Assembly (NCBI GenBank): GCA_004524445.1 | Contig: SDNP01000008.1 | Location: 29,080 to 93,079 of the forward strand | Length of the DNA: 64,000 bases | Source of the DNA: Candidatus Thorarchaeota archaeon | GTDB lineage: Archaea; Asgardarchaeota; Thorarchaeia; Thorarchaeales; Thorarchaeaceae | Direction of reading: 5' to 3' | In this document: in pieces, positions 16,247 through 24,982 of the stretch | Layout: each line of letters starts with the position of its first letter | Position numbering within the stretch: the stretch's first letter is position 1 | Made by a program: the position numbers and the translations under genes | The notes under the pieces: model-generated | Told to the model about the DNA's origin: nothing | Database searches by the model: none | Seen by the model: only the letters and a program-made list of their open reading frames with translations

Positions 16247-16738
16247 ATGGCGAAAGGAAACAAGTTTGTGAGTTGTGACCCAGATCTCTGCACTGGTTGT
16301 ACTGTCTGTGAATATGCATGTTCCCTTGAGAAGGACAGGGTCTTCAACCCCATCAGGTCTCGGATTAGGGCCGTTCGTGTCTATCCGAGCAGCAATCTCG
16401 CAATAGCTTGCATAATGTGCGAAGACGCCCCCTGTGTCATCGCTTGCCCACGAGATGCTCTGCAACAGAGTGAGAAAGACGGTCATATCATCGTCAATGA
16501 AGACAAGTGCAATGGATGTGGTTGGTGCGTTGAAGCGTGCGATTTTGGAGCAATCACAGTAGGCACTGACAGAATTGCTATCGTCTGCGACCTTTGTGAT
16601 GGTGAGCCAAAATGTATAGAAGTCTGTCCAGTAGAAGCTCTCTCATTGCAGAGCCGTGAAACTGCAGCACGGAAGTCTCGAATAACTGCAACAGTCGCCC
16701 GAATGTTGGCAGCTGAAGCCTCAGAGGTCGACAAATAG
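16247..16738 (+). CDS. Four-cluster ferredoxin-like electron-transfer subunit of aldehyde oxidoreductase
   Basis: The 163-residue protein has DmsB/HycB-type cysteine spacing: CTGCTVCEYAC (~15), CIMCEDAPCVIACP (~57), CNGCGWCVEAC (~87) and CDLCDGEPKCIEVCP (~114), enough for four [4Fe-4S] clusters. The C-terminus is a short charged helix. It follows the aldehyde oxidoreductase gene by 13 bases with a GGAG site, so it is most likely its electron-carrying subunit, passing electrons to soluble ferredoxin or to the Hdr complex. Full length for the family. Confidence 0.9.
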   Translation: MAKGNKFVSCDPDLCTGCTVCEYACSLEKDRVFNPIRSRIRAVRVYPSSNLAIACIMCEDAPCVIACPRDALQQSEKDGHIIVNEDKCNGCGWCVEACDFGAITVGTDRIAIVCDLCDGEPKCIEVCPVEALSLQSRETAARKSRITATVARMLAAEASEVDK

Positions 16739-16755
16739 AACAAGTATGACAGAGC

Positions 16756-17277
16756 CTAGGTTTTGTTTCTCTCGTTTCTCATCTTCGCAGTCATGTTCTT
16801 GACCAAGCTCTTTACCTTTGCCTCTTCACCATGGACTATGACTGTGTCAGGGTCTTCCTCTTTGATTGAGAGGCCCAAATCTGAGGCCATTTCCTTTATC
16901 TCCCCCTCTCTAATTACCTCACCTATCGTAAGGCGGATCCAGTAGTCTGCTCGTGGAACCCCCGGAGAGAACGGTCTTGCCCGTGATATCTGAGGCTCAG
17001 ACTCTCTGGCCTGTTTGATTCTGGCTATCCATTTGTCCGCATATTCTGGACCCACCCTGTTTTCAGCAAGATAGACCAGTTGTCCCTCCAGATTGTTCAA
17101 CTGTTCCTCTACCTTTTGCATAGTCTCTTCATAGGTGGGGTCTGCTTTCAGGATGTTGATATTGCCGTGGACAGCCTTTAGTTTCCTCAAAAAGTCTGCA
17201 GGTATCTCGACATTTCTTTCCTTGAGATCGCCAAGCAATTCCTCTAAGACTCTCCAGACTGCGTAGTAATTCCACAT
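16756..17277 (-). CDS. DUF2096-type archaeal protein
   Basis: The 173-residue soluble protein opens WRVLEELLGDLKERNVEIPADFLRKL and contains the INILKADPTYEE segment (~40), then a helical stretch and a C-terminal alpha/beta part ending in KSLVKNMTAKMRNE. This pattern is recalled from the archaeal DUF2096 family, known mainly from methanogens; its function is unknown. It sits directly downstream of hdrC and the hdrB remnant on the same strand and converges with the ferredoxin gene (17 bases between ends). Placement where the body of hdrB should be suggests it was joined here by deletion. Confidence 0.65.
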   Translation of the reverse strand: MWNYYAVWRVLEELLGDLKERNVEIPADFLRKLKAVHGNINILKADPTYEETMQKVEEQLNNLEGQLVYLAENRVGPEYADKWIARIKQARESEPQISRARPFSPGVPRADYWIRLTIGEVIREGEIKEMASDLGLSIKEEDPDTVIVHGEEAKVKSLVKNMTAKMRNERNKT

Positions 17278-17289
17278 AGCCTAAGCCTC

Positions 17290-17406
17290 CTAGACTCCCT
17301 CTTCTTCCCTTCGCTCCAAGTTCGTGAAAACTTCGATAGTAGGGGCTTCGTAATTAAGAAGCCGAACTGGCGTCTTGCACCCAAGATAGAGCAAAATGTC
17401 ATTCAT
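17290..17406 (-). pseudogene. hdrB remnant: first ~23 codons kept, rest lost
   Basis: The minus-strand frame starts at ATG 17406, overlapping the hdrC stop codon as TAATG, the same junction as in the intact pair at 38525. It reads 38 codons. Residues 1-23 match the HdrB N-terminus at 38525 (LLYLGCKTPVRLLNYEAPTI versus LYRGCTTPVRLPNYEAATI), including the first CCG-domain Cys. After that the frame diverges and stops at TAG 17290. All other cysteine ligands are missing, so it is not functional as HdrB. Confidence 0.85.
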
Positions 17407-17942
17407 TATTCTTCTGCCTCGGGGAAGTATTTCTTCTTAATACGTTCTACGAATTTTTTGTTCCAATTCAACTCTGTTTCGAGACCCATATCGTCCCGAT
17501 CATCTTCAATAAAATCTGAGTAAGAATCTTCCAAAAGCCATCCATCTTCAAGAACTGTGTCAACAATTTGCCTGTAAGCGTGAGGAATATGCTTTTCTTT
17601 TGCAGCTATGCGTCGAACTGCGTTCAATATATCCGCAGGGCTAACCCCTTGTGGGCACACCTCCGTGCATGAATGACACTTACTACAGACCCATATTTCA
17701 GAGCTGGAGATAAGGTCTTCAACTAAGCCAAGCTGAACCATGCGTATCATTTTCCGAGGTCCTTGATATTCATCACTATATTGAGCGATAATGCATCCTG
17801 CAGTACACGTACCGCACTGGAAACACCGCCTTAGGCTTTCACCACCCGGTTCTCTCAACACCTTATGTTTGAACTCAGGGTCTACAATAACAGGCCTTCG
17901 ACGTGATACAGGTTCTTTGCTTTCTGTTGCTTCTTCAGTCAT
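17406..17942 (-). CDS. hdrC: HdrC-type iron-sulfur subunit (orphaned copy)
   Basis: The ~178-residue protein has two [4Fe-4S] motifs, CFQCGTCTAGC (~42) and CSKCHSCTEVCP (~85). The C-terminal ~80 residues are nearly identical to the second HdrC at 38525 (GWLLEDSYSDFIEDDRDD; WNKKFVE; KKKYFPE). HdrC passes electrons from HdrA to HdrB, but here the adjacent hdrB is only a remnant, so this copy may serve the HdrB encoded 20 kb away. ATG 17942 is chosen; GTG 17951 is possible. Cytoplasmic. Confidence 0.9.
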   Translation of the reverse strand: MTEEATESKEPVSRRRPVIVDPEFKHKVLREPGGESLRRCFQCGTCTAGCIIAQYSDEYQGPRKMIRMVQLGLVEDLISSSEIWVCSKCHSCTEVCPQGVSPADILNAVRRIAAKEKHIPHAYRQIVDTVLEDGWLLEDSYSDFIEDDRDDMGLETELNWNKKFVERIKKKYFPEAEE

Positions 17943-18227
17943 GTACTCCACTCACAAATATCTTTGCAGGATGACTTCTGTTTTCAAGCAAGCAGTCGGT
18001 ATTAACATTTCCCAATCACGAAATCTTGGAGATGAATTTACTACTGTAACCTGACATGCTCATCTCTATGTGTCTTCACCCTCAAACCAAACCAGTGGGC
18101 TTCATAACTTGTCACGTATTAATTGATATTCCTTTGTAAAAGTGCAGGAGATTGAGTTCCCAAAAGCCTGCTATCTGCTCGCGTATTGGCTTGATATGGC
18201 CCCTTCTTCTCCTACTGCACAGGAATA

Positions 18228-18262
18228 TTTATCATGGCCAAAATATTTGAATATATGCTCAA
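18228..18262 (+). promoter_or_regulatory. TATA-like element and putative ArsR operator, right copy
   Basis: TTTATCAT (18228-18235), an 11-base spacer and TTGAATATATGCTCAA (18247-18262), which covers the ATG of arsR. TATA-to-ATG spacing is right for a leaderless transcript. Repressor binding at TTGA...TCAA would block the start site. The layout is identical to 9582-9616. Confidence 0.6.
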
Positions 18263-18599
18263 TCATTCACATATATCACCAGGGAAGAGGAAAGTCATGG
18301 AACCCATCAACCTAACTGAATCAGATATAGAAGAGCTGTCGAAGGTGTTTCAAACGCTATCAGACCCATCGAGACTGCGCATTATAGAGATTCTGACACA
18401 AGATGAAAATATCACCGTAAGCGAAATAGCTGAAAGAGTGAATCTGAGTGTTAGCAGTGTTAGCCATCAATTGAGCAAACTAAAGGATAGAGGATTTGTG
18501 GGAGCCAAGAAGATAGGTCGAAAAGCAATCTATAGAGTCAAAGATGATTGTATTTATTCCATATTAAGGAGAGCAACTGTGCATGTTAGAGATCAGTGA
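18255..18599 (+). CDS. ArsR-family repressor of the adjacent metal ATPase
   Basis: The 114-residue winged-helix repressor has FQTLSDPSRLRIIEILTQDENITVSEIAERVNLSVSSVSHQLSKLKDRG, an orthodox ArsR/SmtB motif set, and a GRKAIYRV wing. An ATG at 18234 sits inside the TATA element, so ATG 18255, which aligns with the start of the left copy, is chosen. It overlaps the ATPase gene by 17 bases, so the two are one operon and translation is coupled. The metal sensor ligands are not obvious. A Zn/Cd-type effector is inferred from the ATPase class. Confidence 0.88.
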   Translation: MLNHSHISPGKRKVMEPINLTESDIEELSKVFQTLSDPSRLRIIEILTQDENITVSEIAERVNLSVSSVSHQLSKLKDRGFVGAKKIGRKAIYRVKDDCIYSILRRATVHVRDQ

Positions 18600-20505
18600 A
18601 ACGGCGTGCCAGCATTGCGAAGCTGAGAGAGCTCAACGTGAAGAAATAGACTTCAGAGTCAAGTATGCCTTGGCACTGATATCGGGCATGTCACTCATTG
18701 GTGGTATATTGATAGATGTATTCACATCAATAGGATATGTTCCTGTGATCCTATTTCTGATTTCAATACTCTCCGCGGGCAGGTGGATAATTCCAAATGG
18801 TATAAGAAGTATCATCAAGGTCCATCTGGGCATAACTTTCCTCATGACTGTTGCGGCAATCGGGGCAGTTCTAATAGGAGAACCAGCAGAGGGTGCAGCT
18901 GTGATGTTTCTGTTTTATCTTGCTGAAATACTAGAAGAGAAAGCTGGGGATAGAGCTAGAACGGAAATACAAAGTCTAATGGAACTAGAACCCCCTTCAG
19001 TTACGGTTATGGAGGATGGTCAGGAAGTATACAAATCCCCAGATGGTGTGAAAATAGGAGAAAAAATCGTCATTAAACCGGGCGATAGAATTGGAATGGA
19101 CGGGGTGGTGGTAAAGGGAGAATCACATGTAAATCAAGCATCAATCACTGGCGAGTCCAAACCTGTGCGCAAAGTCGTCGGAAATCAAGCATATGCAGGC
19201 ACCCTAAATCAGGAAGGCTATTTGGAGATAAAAGTCACAAAAGAGGCAAAGAATACATTACTGGCAAAAATCGTCGAAACTGTCAAAGGTGCACGAGAGA
19301 AAAAGGCGAAAACAGAGAGATTTGTTTCAAGATTCTCGCACTATTATACTCCCGTAGTTGTTCTTGGTTCTTTTCTATTGGGGCTCGGAACATTCCTCCT
19401 TGGAGCTGGGATAGTAGCGGCTGTATACAGAGCACTAACACTGCTGGTGATTTCTTGTCCATGTGCATTTGCCCTATCAATTCCCGTTAGCATGGTGTCA
19501 ACAATAGCGGGATCTGCCCGTGAAGGAATTCTCGTGAAGGGTGGAGAGTACATAGAGGCAACAAGTAAAGCGAAAACTGTCGTCTTTGACAAAACTGGAA
19601 CACTAACAGAAGGTAAGCTTCGAGTCAGCAATATTTGTGTCCATAATCAAAATGATAAGACCGATGTCTTGAGAGTAGCATCGTCACTTGAGCAGTACTC
19701 TGAGCATCCAATTGCAAAAGCAATAATGGAAGAAACAGAGAATAGTCAAGCAAAAGTTCCACCTGCAGACACCTTTTCATCCGTGCCGGGAAAAGGCATA
19801 GTTGGAACATACAGTAGCTCAGATTACGCAGTGGGTAGTCGACAACTCATGGAAGATGAAGGGGTGGTCTTGGTCAATCAAGAAACTCATTCATGTGGAC
19901 AAGGTACCCTTGTGTATGTATCTCAAGATGGGAAGCACATTGGTACATTGGTCCTCAAGGACATCTTGCGACCCAGTGCTAAGGTGGCGATTGACCAGCT
20001 GAAAGGAAAGGGGATCAAGACAGTAATACTGACCGGAGATAACCAGGAAGTCGCTCAAAGCGTTTCAGCTGAGGTCGGAGCTGATGACTTCAAAGCTAAT
20101 ATGCTACCAAATGAGAAAGTTGAGGCTGTTAAGGAAATCAGAAGAAATGGTACGGTGATTATGGTCGGTGACGGCGTTAATGACGCGCCAGCTTTAGCCA
20201 CTGCGGATGTGGGCATAGCGATGGGCGCAATATCTAGTGATGTGGCCATAGAAACAGCTGATATTGCTTTGATGGATACTGATCTTACCAAGGTTCCTTT
20301 ACTCATTGAAAGAGCGAAACGGACCATGAGTATTGTTCGGAACAATGTTGGTCTATCAATTAGCTTGAAGGCAGTTCTGGGGTCTCTGTCCATATTGGGC
20401 TTAATGAGTCTCTGGCTTGCTATAGCACTGGGAGACATGGGCCTCACAATGCTAGTTATTGCTAATGCATTCAGGCTCACTATGAAGACGAAAAGCACTG
20501 CGTAA
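18583..20505 (+). CDS. P1B-type Zn/Cd/Pb-exporting ATPase
   Basis: The 640-residue pump lacks an HMA domain; instead the N-terminus has a CQHC motif (9-12). Core motifs are TGES (~189), CPCAFALS (292-294) in the transport helix, DKTGTLTEG with the phosphorylated Asp ~336, HP in EHPIAKA (~376) and GDGVNDAPAL (~528). The last helices carry LKAV and ALGDMG, whose Lys and Asp are typical of the P1B-2 (Zn/Cd/Pb) group. It should expel divalent metal across the membrane under control of the overlapping arsR gene. A truncated duplicate lies at 9937. Confidence 0.92.
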   Translation: MLEISETACQHCEAERAQREEIDFRVKYALALISGMSLIGGILIDVFTSIGYVPVILFLISILSAGRWIIPNGIRSIIKVHLGITFLMTVAAIGAVLIGEPAEGAAVMFLFYLAEILEEKAGDRARTEIQSLMELEPPSVTVMEDGQEVYKSPDGVKIGEKIVIKPGDRIGMDGVVVKGESHVNQASITGESKPVRKVVGNQAYAGTLNQEGYLEIKVTKEAKNTLLAKIVETVKGAREKKAKTERFVSRFSHYYTPVVVLGSFLLGLGTFLLGAGIVAAVYRALTLLVISCPCAFALSIPVSMVSTIAGSAREGILVKGGEYIEATSKAKTVVFDKTGTLTEGKLRVSNICVHNQNDKTDVLRVASSLEQYSEHPIAKAIMEETENSQAKVPPADTFSSVPGKGIVGTYSSSDYAVGSRQLMEDEGVVLVNQETHSCGQGTLVYVSQDGKHIGTLVLKDILRPSAKVAIDQLKGKGIKTVILTGDNQEVAQSVSAEVGADDFKANMLPNEKVEAVKEIRRNGTVIMVGDGVNDAPALATADVGIAMGAISSDVAIETADIALMDTDLTKVPLLIERAKRTMSIVRNNVGLSISLKAVLGSLSILGLMSLWLAIALGDMGLTMLVIANAFRLTMKTKSTA

Positions 20506-20513
20506 TTTTCGAT

Positions 20514-22100
20514 TTACTTGTATGAATTCAAAGCATTCATCGATAACCTGAGGAAGCCAAACACGAGAAATATGGTTAGGACTGGAAGAAGGAATAACAA
20601 CAAAACGCTCTCAGCGTAGTTAGATGCTACTACAGCAATAAGGACACCCAATCCTAGGTTAATCGCAGGAAAAGAGAAGGCGATAGGTACAGGCGGATTC
20701 TGCGGGTTGTTCGTAAAAACGGGGACGTATGCTCCTGTCATTACTCCAGTGGCTGCGAAAACTGCTATCATCGGTCCCGCGAGTGTAATTATAAATGCCG
20801 AACCCGGAGCTCTGAAGAAATAGAGCAAGAAACCAAGAATCGGCAATGCCGATAATCCAATTTCGAGAAGACTCAGTGTGTACTTCGCTAGTACGATATC
20901 ACTTGAACGGAATGGTGAAGCCTTCAAAAGGTAGATATTCTCCCTTTCATCAACGAATGCCAAGAGGGCCGGTAGTGAAACAAGCTGTGCAACAAGTGCC
21001 AGAACAAGGAGGAATGCAGGAGTCAAAGACTGGCTGAGTTCGGGAGGTAGCTGAAGAGGAGGAAGCCAGGTCGGCTGGAACAAATTAAGATAGATTGCGA
21101 AAGCTGAACCAATAATGACGTAGATGTACTTCCAAAACTGTATTGGGCTCCTCATCTTGCTCCAAAAATCCTTTAGTATTATCCATCCTAGAGGATCCTG
21201 AATGCTGGAATCAGAGAAATCAACATCCCCGCGTATTCTATTTGCAATCTTGCTTTCACTTCGTTGTCTTGTTACGGCACCAGCAAATACATCGTAGAAC
21301 TGTCTGTCAATTAAGTTGACTAAGAAGAGAAATGCGATTGAAGCACCAATCAGGATTAACACTAGGAAATTAGAGGGAGAAAGCCCAGGTGCATGAACAT
21401 AGCTCAGCTGCATCAGAAGTAAGCCGAATATGTTCGCAGGTATAGAGATCTGAATGAAAACATTGTCTGAAAGGAACGAGCTCGACGGAAGATACGCAAC
21501 AATGATCAGTGCTGCTAATGTGAGATGACGTACTCGGGTCTGAAACATGGAATTCAATTTCAGACGGATATATGAAGCAATGCCACCAAGGAAATAGTTG
21601 GTTTCTAGGAACAAAATTGTTCCAATTACAAAAAAAAGGGCAGCATTAACGAGAATGAGGGCTGATTCAACCAGGGGTAGAAAAACAACCAATGCCAATA
21701 ACACATATCCAATTTTTCGGATCACCCGTCGGATATACCTACTGATGAATAGTTGATAAGGATGGATGGGGGCAGGCATCGCGATGCTTTCATCTTCTTT
21801 TTCCCATACTGAAGCAGGGCCAACGCCGACATATCCCGAAACAATCGAAGATACCGTTATGAAGCCAAGAGCCGCAAAGATATCCGAAGGTGAAATCAAC
21901 TCTTCTATGGCTTCAGCCACCCCAACAAAAAGAGCGGAGAAACTGATCAGTGTTCCAAGAATACTCGTAATGATGAAACCACCAACAAACGTAATCAAAT
22001 AGAAACCGAGCATTGACGGAGAAGTGAGAGTTCTCTTAAACTGATTCCAGAGCATTCTAAACTCGTTCATAATAAGTGTAGGTAGCTGCACTCTGGACAT
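20514..22100 (-). CDS. ABC-2-type permease
   Basis: This ~528-residue integral membrane protein has roughly a dozen hydrophobic segments and a short polar N-terminus (LIMNEFRMLWNQFKRTLTSPS), typical of ABC-2-type export permeases. The ATPase gene is immediately upstream and its stop is seven bases before ATG 22100; the GGAGG site is unusually close to this ATG, and a GTG at 22127 that overlaps the ATPase gene is the alternative. The cargo is unknown; drug, lipid or polymer export are all possible. Confidence 0.8.
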   Translation of the reverse strand: MSRVQLPTLIMNEFRMLWNQFKRTLTSPSMLGFYLITFVGGFIITSILGTLISFSALFVGVAEAIEELISPSDIFAALGFITVSSIVSGYVGVGPASVWEKEDESIAMPAPIHPYQLFISRYIRRVIRKIGYVLLALVVFLPLVESALILVNAALFFVIGTILFLETNYFLGGIASYIRLKLNSMFQTRVRHLTLAALIIVAYLPSSSFLSDNVFIQISIPANIFGLLLMQLSYVHAPGLSPSNFLVLILIGASIAFLFLVNLIDRQFYDVFAGAVTRQRSESKIANRIRGDVDFSDSSIQDPLGWIILKDFWSKMRSPIQFWKYIYVIIGSAFAIYLNLFQPTWLPPLQLPPELSQSLTPAFLLVLALVAQLVSLPALLAFVDERENIYLLKASPFRSSDIVLAKYTLSLLEIGLSALPILGFLLYFFRAPGSAFIITLAGPMIAVFAATGVMTGAYVPVFTNNPQNPPVPIAFSFPAINLGLGVLIAVVASNYAESVLLLFLLPVLTIFLVFGFLRLSMNALNSYK

Positions 22101-22107
22101 CACCTCC

Positions 22108-23019
22108 TCAAGTCTGTGGGATTCCACCTGTTAGCATCAAGAATATTTCCTCTAGAGTAGTTGCCTTATCAAAAAGAGAGCTCAATTTAGACAGGGTGCC
22201 CCTTCCAACTACGTTGCCATGGTTCATAATAATAAATCTATCACAAAGGCTTTCAGCTACCTCCAAAATGTGTGTGGAAACCAGAATTGCTGACCCTTCC
22301 TTCTTTAGACGTTTGAGAAGAGACTTCAGATTCCATGCGCCGCGCGGATCCAAACCGTAGATAGGCTCATCAAATGCCAGGATGTACGGAGGATCTCTGA
22401 TGAAAATGCCAGCAAGTAATGCCCGTTGCAGATTGCCTTTCGATAGTGTACCAATGTAGGAATCAACAAACTCGTTCAAGTGGAAGAGATCAATTTGTTC
22501 CCGAATCCTAAGAATTGTATTAACTTTCGAAACGCCATATATGCGTGCCATGAAGGTCAGATACTCCCTCACCTTCAAACTGGGATAGCAGGTTGGGCGC
22601 TCAGGAATGTAGCCCAGCACTCGCTTTCCTGGAATTGGCTTCTTGCACATATCATGCCCATTAACATGAACACTTCCACTGGTAGGACGGATTATTCCGG
22701 TCAGCACTCGAAGAGTTGTAGTTTTTCCTGCGCCATTAGGGCCTACTAACCCTACTATCTCTCCAGGATTAACCTTCAGATTCAAATCACGTACAGCAAC
22801 TTTCGGTCCAAATCGCTTGGTCATATTCTCAATTCGAATTGCTGGAGAAGTGAGAGGCTTAAGACCCTTTTTTTCGGTTTTCTCTAGTTCCGAAGCTATC
22901 CTATCAACTAGCTCATCCCTGATGATGCTTCGTTGTGTCAAAGGAATGTCTAGAGCAACAGCCATGCTTACCAGCTCATTGGATGTCATCCGTTGTAAGA
23001 TGTTAGTATCTGCGTCCAT
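22108..23019 (-). CDS. ABC exporter ATPase with SAP-like N-terminal extension
   Basis: The canonical ABC ATPase core begins at ~60: Walker A GPNGAGKTT (~90), Q-loop YIPERP, signature LSKGNLQRALLAG (~190), Walker B ILAFDEPIYGLDP (~215) and the H-switch in STHILEVAE (~249). Before it are ~50 residues resembling a small SAP/Rho-N-like helical module (MTSNELVSMAVALDIPL). ATG 23019 is chosen because GGGAGAA lies nine bases upstream; TTG 23052 is the alternative. It should pair with the permease encoded next. Confidence 0.88.
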   Translation of the reverse strand: MDADTNILQRMTSNELVSMAVALDIPLTQRSIIRDELVDRIASELEKTEKKGLKPLTSPAIRIENMTKRFGPKVAVRDLNLKVNPGEIVGLVGPNGAGKTTTLRVLTGIIRPTSGSVHVNGHDMCKKPIPGKRVLGYIPERPTCYPSLKVREYLTFMARIYGVSKVNTILRIREQIDLFHLNEFVDSYIGTLSKGNLQRALLAGIFIRDPPYILAFDEPIYGLDPRGAWNLKSLLKRLKKEGSAILVSTHILEVAESLCDRFIIMNHGNVVGRGTLSKLSSLFDKATTLEEIFLMLTGGIPQT

Positions 23020-23129
23020 GTTAGTCGTTCTCCCTATGAAGTTGCCATTCAAAGTTTTGTAGTTGAACCAATATGCACTCTAACGAACATCCATAAAACG
23101 TGTCGTTCCTTTCATCCGGAATCAATTCC

Positions 23130-24137
23130 TCACTCCCTCCGTGATAGCATCTTTCTAATTTTTGATAGCACTAGATAAGTCACTGGGACCTTTACAAGAG
23201 CTTGCTCCTCTGGAGCCGAACTGGCAGGCGGCTCTTCAGAAATTTCAGTTGCAGCATGCTTGTTGTAAAAGTATGCAACAATCAGTATGATTGGCGTTGG
23301 AAACGAGATGTAAAAACCTACCCCAAACAGGAATTCCAGTATCAATGAAAATACTTCGAAAATAAATACAGAACTTGCCAGTAGTGCCGAGAGAACAAGT
23401 CTACGCCTGGAAGCATTTCCTCTCTTGAATTCCTGCAAAGTATAGATGAAATATGTTAGGGGGAATAGCACAAATATCGACAGCCATGCCACGGGGAACA
23501 TTCCTAGTCTATATTCGAATGATATTCCTCCTCCTTGGCTAGAGTATCGCGTTTCAAACCACGCTACAAAACCTATTGCTGCATAAATCATGGCAATAGA
23601 AAATGTGTCAGGTCCAACTCCCATAGAATAGAACATGGTGTAGATTGGAGCAAACACTAGGGAAACAAAGAAAACTATGGGCCAAATGTTTCGTGAATTT
23701 TTCTGGGGACTGTGCTTTGATCTAAAACGTCTTAGAACAGGTAATAATACCGCAAATATGAGTAGCATCGAACCATAGTTTGTCAAGAATCTAGAGGGGG
23801 AATCGGTATACCCACCTGGATACCAACCGTAGACTTGAGTTGGAACGATAATCCATAGAACGATGATGGTCAGGATATATACGTAGACTGCTAATTGGGC
23901 CATTTGGTCTTTGCTCTTTTCATCATTCATTCTGTACTTGAAATACGCACTGGGTAGCGTGATGAGTGCAAGATTGACCAGCTGAATGGCGAGCTGAGAA
24001 ACCAAGGAGGGATATCTTCCATAAAATAGGCCTTCAATGATAATTGGAGCTGAGGCATGGTATGAAATATTGTATGGAATAAGGAGTAAAATAAGGACTA
24101 TTCCTATGAAACTCAGCCAATACCTCCTATTGCTCAC
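23130..24137 (-). CDS. Multi-pass membrane protein of the ABC locus
   Basis: The 335-residue protein has about eight hydrophobic segments and a Ser/Glu-rich cytosolic C-terminal stretch (SEEPPASSAPEEQ) followed by a basic tail. It is not recognised beyond being integral. It lies 110 bases upstream of the ABC ATPase gene on the same strand, so a role in the same export process is possible. An internal KRGNASRRRL loop suggests positive-inside orientation. Confidence 0.65.
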   Translation of the reverse strand: MSNRRYWLSFIGIVLILLLIPYNISYHASAPIIIEGLFYGRYPSLVSQLAIQLVNLALITLPSAYFKYRMNDEKSKDQMAQLAVYVYILTIIVLWIIVPTQVYGWYPGGYTDSPSRFLTNYGSMLLIFAVLLPVLRRFRSKHSPQKNSRNIWPIVFFVSLVFAPIYTMFYSMGVGPDTFSIAMIYAAIGFVAWFETRYSSQGGGISFEYRLGMFPVAWLSIFVLFPLTYFIYTLQEFKRGNASRRRLVLSALLASSVFIFEVFSLILEFLFGVGFYISFPTPIILIVAYFYNKHAATEISEEPPASSAPEEQALVKVPVTYLVLSKIRKMLSRRE

Positions 24138-24204
24138 CCCATGTCACTCCTGATATTCGATTCTCAAAATACATCGCGAAATAAAAAGGTTGATGGCTAA
24201 CGCG

Positions 24205-24912
24205 TCATATATATCTCTGGTACCTTATTTCAATTGGGACTTCATCTAAGAACTGAAGCTCCCAATCCGCAAGCTTTGTCCTCAATGCAAGTAAGCGGAC
24301 TCCTTTATCACTTGCGTCATCAAGAGCGGCTCCAAATTCAGGATCCATCTGCCAATTCGGTGAAAAGACATGAGCATCTGGTCGTTGAATAACGAACACT
24401 ACTGTAGCTTCATCGATAGCTTTTTCTTCCAGCAGAAGAGCCAAATGACGGACATGCCTTGCTCCACGGATGGTAGGCGCATCTGGAAACAATGCCCGTC
24501 CGTCTTGTACCAATGTACAAGACTTCACTTCTATCAGAATGCTTCTTTCACCCTCTAATCTAAAATCGAATCTTCCACTATGATATGATGGTTCACTTTT
24601 GACTACCTCATACCCTTCAAATTGTGGTAATTCATGATTTGAGAGCATCCGATACATGAATCTGTTTGGTTTGTTTGAATCGATAGAAATCAATACATCA
24701 TTATGTTTGACTGCAATGAGGTCATAGTCAGTCTTCCTTTGAGGGCCTGGCTTTTCTTCAATGTACATTTCTTTTCCTTTGACCATTAGCTCTTTCATGC
24801 GACCCGGATTTGGAATGAAAACATCGTTCTTCTGCCCGCTACAAATGACTGTACCTAGGAATCTATTTTTTCTTTCCAAAAACTGACACTGTTGGATTCT
24901 GTTCAGGAACAT
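24205..24912 (-). CDS. sfsA: SfsA-family nuclease/regulator
   Basis: The 235-residue protein shows the SfsA signature set: the N-terminal FLERKNRFLGTV, VFIPNPGRMKEL (~32), SGRFDFRLEG (~111), ILIEVKSCTLV with acidic PD-(D/E)xK-like residues (~126), and FPDAPTIRGARHVRHL (~142). The family was named for sugar-fermentation stimulation in E. coli and is related to restriction-type nucleases; its archaeal role is unknown. Full family length. Start Met 24912. Confidence 0.92.
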   Translation of the reverse strand: MFLNRIQQCQFLERKNRFLGTVICSGQKNDVFIPNPGRMKELMVKGKEMYIEEKPGPQRKTDYDLIAVKHNDVLISIDSNKPNRFMYRMLSNHELPQFEGYEVVKSEPSYHSGRFDFRLEGERSILIEVKSCTLVQDGRALFPDAPTIRGARHVRHLALLLEEKAIDEATVVFVIQRPDAHVFSPNWQMDPEFGAALDDASDKGVRLLALRTKLADWELQFLDEVPIEIRYQRYI

Positions 24913-24982
24913 TACTTCCGTTTCGATTTTGGAATTTCAATGATTACCAGTCAATAAGCCTTCTGAAACAGCCCTCTACTCG

